The notes under the pieces: model-generated | Databases searched by the model: none | Told to the model about the DNA's origin: nothing | The model's input: only the letters and a program-made list of their open reading frames with translations | Assembly: GCF_021018895.1 (NCBI RefSeq) | Contig: NC_079373.1 | Coordinates: 18,241,001-18,305,000 of the forward strand | Direction of reading: 5' to 3' | Source: Seriola aureovittata | Lineage: Eukaryota > Chordata > Actinopteri > Carangiformes > Carangidae | Length of the DNA: 64,000 bases | Translations under genes and position numbers: made by a program | Part shown: piece by piece, positions 45,216 to 64,000 of the stretch | Position numbering within the stretch: position 1 is the stretch's first letter | Layout of the letters: every line of letters starts with the position of its first letter

Positions 45216-47863
45216 ATGGCTGCAAGGTATGCATTTTTATTTTTGACCCTTACATTAATCTGAAAATGAATTTACTCCCTGTACACAAGTTCAATTTAGC
45301 CACATTGTTGCAGTTTGTAAAACTGTCTGTTGTCTGTAATAATGTTATTTTATTTTATTAATTACCACTGACTAATAACTAAAAGTCAGAATAATCAGGC
45401 TGTTATTTTTTCTCACTTCTAATATATTTATCCAAAATGTGTCAAATGTGTGATGTACAGGTTTTGTGGAGTCCTTGTCCTTGTTGCGGTGTTCCTCAGT
45501 GGACTGAATGCATCAAGGTAAAGTAGCCTGTATAAAGATTCCTCATGAGTAACTGTGTTTATTATGTTTGTCAGTATTTGTCAGTTGTGTGTACTTTCTG
45601 TAACAGACCAGCTTTAAACCAGGAACTATCCAATCTTTTCAATGAGCTGTGGAGGCTGGATGTGAATCGCATGACGCCTGGCACAGACTACACAATATCT
45701 GTTCAGGTATGTATCATACTGTCATTCACGCGACACATACCCTCTGTTTTTACAAAGATGTATTCTGTGCTTGAACTGTCTAGGGGAGAGCCAGTTTTGT
45801 GAGCCAGGGCAGCCACGTTGTGCAGGATCACGCCACACTGCCTCTGTTCTCCAACGTTAATGAGAACAAACTAAAGACTACGACCACCACCTCCAGTAAG
45901 TGTGCATGGAACAAACAGGAATAGTTTCTCACTTTCTGAGCTTAAAAAGGTCATTTGTAGACTTCCCTACGATAAATGGGATCTCTGTGCTTGCAGGGTT
46001 CATGAAACTCCTGGACAACTATGAGCGGTCCACAGGCATGACAGAGCAAGTCACAACAGAGGAGCAGACTGAGATTAATCTCTTCCTGGATGCCGTCTTA
46101 CAGACAGAAGTCATGAAGGTACATTTGACATGTTACAACTAGTTGCATGTAAAATTCCACACACATTTTTAACAGTTCACTTATTCATTTCTGCTCCACG
46201 ACAACTCATTTCCAACACCTGTTTGTTTTCAGTCTGTACTGTATGTCTTAGGTTTCTTAGACTAAGAAGATAATGTATAACATATTATGTAAGTTGTTTT
46301 GTTTCCCACCAACTGTTTCTGGTTTGTTGTTTTCCTACATTTTGTGGTTTGGAGGCTGCAGCTGAACTCCTGTGGGAGAGTCTCTTCCTGTCTCAGATCA
46401 ACACTGTACACATTAGTTCGTAGTGTTAGAGAGAGAAAAAGTATCTAAAACATCTGTCTGCAGCTGTGGAATGCTGCGCTGGCCCCCACAGTCTCCCCAA
46501 AGAGGATCACTAGAAAAATGTGAACATGCAGTACTTGCTTTATTTCAGAGAAACACATGTGATGAGATGGACCGGATGACTGTAGTTGACATCAGGACAA
46601 AAGTCCCAGTGCTCTTTCTCCACAAGACTTATTACAAGATATAGGGACATCTCCCAATATAAATATACAAGATGTCTGTGGGGAAAAAGTTGCCTTTTCA
46701 CAAACACAATCATAGACAGTGCGGTGAAATATGGTGTTACCATCGCTAATAAAAATTGCAAAAATTCCAAAATACAGAAAAAAATATATAAAAAGTGTTA
46801 TAAAATAAAAAACATATGCAGACAATAAAAAATAGGAACATTTCAAAGAGGAAATTAAAAAAAGATCAAGAAAAATTAACGTACAGTAAAGATGAAAAAT
46901 ATAGAGGTATAAAATCGAAAACGCAAATTCATTAAAAGATGTAAAGTTACAAAACAATATTATACATTTTAATTGTGTTGATTCAAGTTGTCCTCTCTCA
47001 TTTTACTCATTTGATCCTTTCTTCATTGTGACAGAGTCCTGCACCAGAGTCATGAATGTCATACATGTGATCTCTCCACAGCGGGCTCATAGGTACCTGG
47101 TGAGCAAAGGACAGTCCAGCGCCAACTTGAGGCTGTTTAAGAGTCAGCTAAAGTTGATCTGGTTCAACCTCTACCGCAGACAGAGAAACACAGGGTGAGA
47201 TACTGAAACAGCCATACATAAGATAGAGACGCTTGTTCATTTGTTACATTCATCATTAAATCAGTATAAAAAGCAAACAAGGGATTTATAACATATAAAT
47301 ATATTTACTAATTTTTTTTTTTCTGTGGTATTTCTAAACTGAAACATTCACCAGCCTGGACTCCTGTGGATTCGAACATGTGTTTGTTGGAGAAACAAGA
47401 TCTGGAACAGAAATTATTGGTTTTCACAACTGGATCCAGTTCTACCTGCAAGAAAAAAACAGTTACCTGGACTACAAAGGATACAAAGCCAGAGAGAGTG
47501 ACTTAGTAAGTGTAACAGATCATCACAAAGGAAATGGCCCAATAACATAATCTGTTGTTTTTAAAACCCATGTGTTTCTGTCCACAGCCTGATCAAGACG
47601 ACCATGTTCTGAACCTCCAGTTCAGTTGGCACAATCTGGTGAAGCCTGTTGGAAGCGCCTTCATCGGGACCAGCCCCGAGTTTGAGATGGCACTCTTCAC
47701 CATCGTGTTCCTCATAAACACAGACAGGAGCACCACGGTGCTGGTCAACATCGACCAGTGTCAGATGGAGCTGGTGGTCATCAGACACGGGCGCTCCCTC
47801 GGCACAGCATATCCCAAACTGCTCAGCAGCAACAGCAGACATGTTAGGCAGCACGCACGCTGA
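45216..47863 (+). CDS. endou: Secreted EndoU-family uridylate-specific endoribonuclease
   Basis: Eight exons, 45216-45226, 45461-45517, 45607-45706, 45784-45895, 45997-46118, 47082-47194, 47355-47505 and 47588-47863, give 313 residues. The start (context ATCATGG) opens an 11-nt exon followed by a clear signal peptide, FCGVLVLVAVFLSGLNAS, so the protein should enter the secretory pathway. EndoU enzymes cleave RNA at uridines, leaving a 2',3'-cyclic phosphate, and normally need Mn2+. The catalytic triad is visible: His180 in FEHVFVGE, His196 in GFHNWIQFYL and Lys241 in NLVKPVGSAFIG; the His-His spacing of 16 and His-Lys spacing of 45 match the XendoU pattern closely (16 and 46). YPK-type residues near the end (GTAYPK) are also retained. 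There is no somatomedin-B domain before the catalytic part, unlike human ENDOU. Zebrafish has several endou paralogs, so the symbol is family-level. Confidence 0.93.
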
Positions 47864-48017
47864 ATTGACTTCTGATACAAAGTGATACTCACGTCTTTGT
47901 TTGGGAACATGGGGCACAAATGGACTGTGGTTTGGTTTTGCTTAGTGTATTGCATGACACACATGTTCATGTCTCTATTTTTATCAGGACTGAATTATTT
48001 TCATAAATAACAGTTTC

Positions 48018-48023
48018 AATAAA
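48018..48023 (+). other. endou: Polyadenylation signal of endou
   Basis: AATAAA 155 bp after the endou stop, followed by an A-rich stretch. Confidence 0.65.
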
Positions 48024-48901
48024 AAAAAATCTGGTGCTTTTTAAAATCAAATATTTGGTGTTTTTTATGTTTTGTCTTCAGAAAATGAAATCATTTTCAA
48101 TTAACCTTTGTAATACACTTAAATCATATATTTGCAGTCATGCAATTAATTAAATTGTGAATATGTAGAAGAAATCCTTTATTTACATAAAACCTGCAGT
48201 ACCACAGTATGGAAGTACCTCAGTATATTATGTTGTTGTACACTTTTAATGTCCTCAGGTATCAAAACTACATATGGTGTTACTGTTGACATTTTAGCAT
48301 ATGACCAGTATTTTAATGCTGCAGATGGTCTGTGTATATTAATGCAAAAAGGTTCAAGTAAATTACTATTTCTGTCTATTCTTTCTATCTTTATCTGAGT
48401 TTTATTACATAACAGAGACAAAGCTCATTGGCAGCACAAGTCTAATAAATGAATATATCAGATGTGAGGCCACGTATAGCATCTATGTTGTTATCCTATT
48501 AATTATTATTTTTTTGGGATTATAAAATAAATGCAGTAAAAGTATATTATATCACAAAATTGAAACACTCAAATAAACCACCAGTATTTCAAAATCACAT
48601 TACCTGGCTAAATGTTCATTTTCTGTTTGTGAGATGACACTTCAGACACTTGTAAAGTAACCATTCAAAAATGGATGATCTATATCAGATTATAAGAGCA
48701 GATAAAGCTATGATAACCCTGCGGTTTTTCAGCACCAGAAAATTACTAAAAGCGGAACACTTTCTTTGGTTCCGCCCGCACGGACGCTTTACAGCGTAAC
48801 ACGCGAGAGGAACGCATGTTGCAACGACTTCCGACGCCGTATATCAACACTGACTGTATGGCCAGAGTTTTATGTTTTACAGGTGAACAGTAGAAATAAC
48901 C
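48024..48901 (+). other. polr3b: Spacer, promoter and 5' UTR of polr3b
   Basis: 48024-48750 is AT-rich with no gene seen. From about 48770 the sequence becomes CpG-rich (GTTCCGCCCGCACGGACGC, ACACGCGAGAGG), as expected for the promoter of a housekeeping gene without a TATA box. The ATG at 48902 has a strong context (ACCATGG). Confidence 0.55.

Positions 48902-64000
<15,099 letters not shown>

Overview
The window is vertebrate nuclear DNA and almost certainly comes from a percomorph (spiny-rayed) teleost fish. Evidence: intron-rich genes with GT-AG splice sites, proteins readable as close relatives of vertebrate BMAL2, liprin-beta-1, EndoU and POLR3B, TATA- and GC-rich-type promoters, many (TG)n, (CA)n and (ATCT)n microsatellites, a dead LINE, and several dispersed repeats of the kind I associate with percomorph genomes. 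All five genes are on the plus strand. I joined exons by hand from reading frame, splice sites and phase. The four complete gene models close without a frame break; the fifth (polr3b) is open to the last exon in the window.

Layout. 1-1539: 3' end of a coiled-coil gene with a 10-residue tandem repeat and a hydrophobic C-terminal tail, possibly a KASH-like membrane anchor. 1540-3590: microsatellites and LINE remnants. 3917-13529: bmal2 (arntl2), 17 coding exons, 619 aa, followed by a long 3' UTR/spacer. 17158-19535: a small 5-exon neuronal calcium sensor of the GCAP/GCIP type (198 aa) behind a TATA box. About 20885-41329: ppfibp1 (liprin-beta-1), a probable noncoding first exon, a 6 kb first intron and 27 coding exons (998 aa). 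45216-47863: a secreted EndoU-type endoribonuclease, 8 exons, 313 aa. 48902 to the window end: the first 21 coding exons (816 residues) of polr3b, the second-largest subunit of RNA polymerase III, running off the right edge.

The genes are not a pathway; this is ordinary vertebrate gene order. The bmal2-ppfibp1 neighbourhood matches human 12p11, while the human counterparts of endou and polr3b are elsewhere on chromosome 12, so the window joins pieces of one ancestral linkage group. The spots most worth a second look are: matched (TG)24 and (AC)24 arrays flanking a frame-neutral ppfibp1 exon; two RORE matches in bmal2 intron 1; a BMAL1-like activation helix in this Bmal2; microsatellites sitting on splice donors; a KASH-like tail plus nested repeats in the first gene; two long hairpins in ppfibp1 introns; and homeobox-motif-rich stretches in polr3b introns that may be regulatory. 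I see no evidence for an unknown multi-gene system. Membership of repeat families and conservation claims come from recognition by eye, not from a search.
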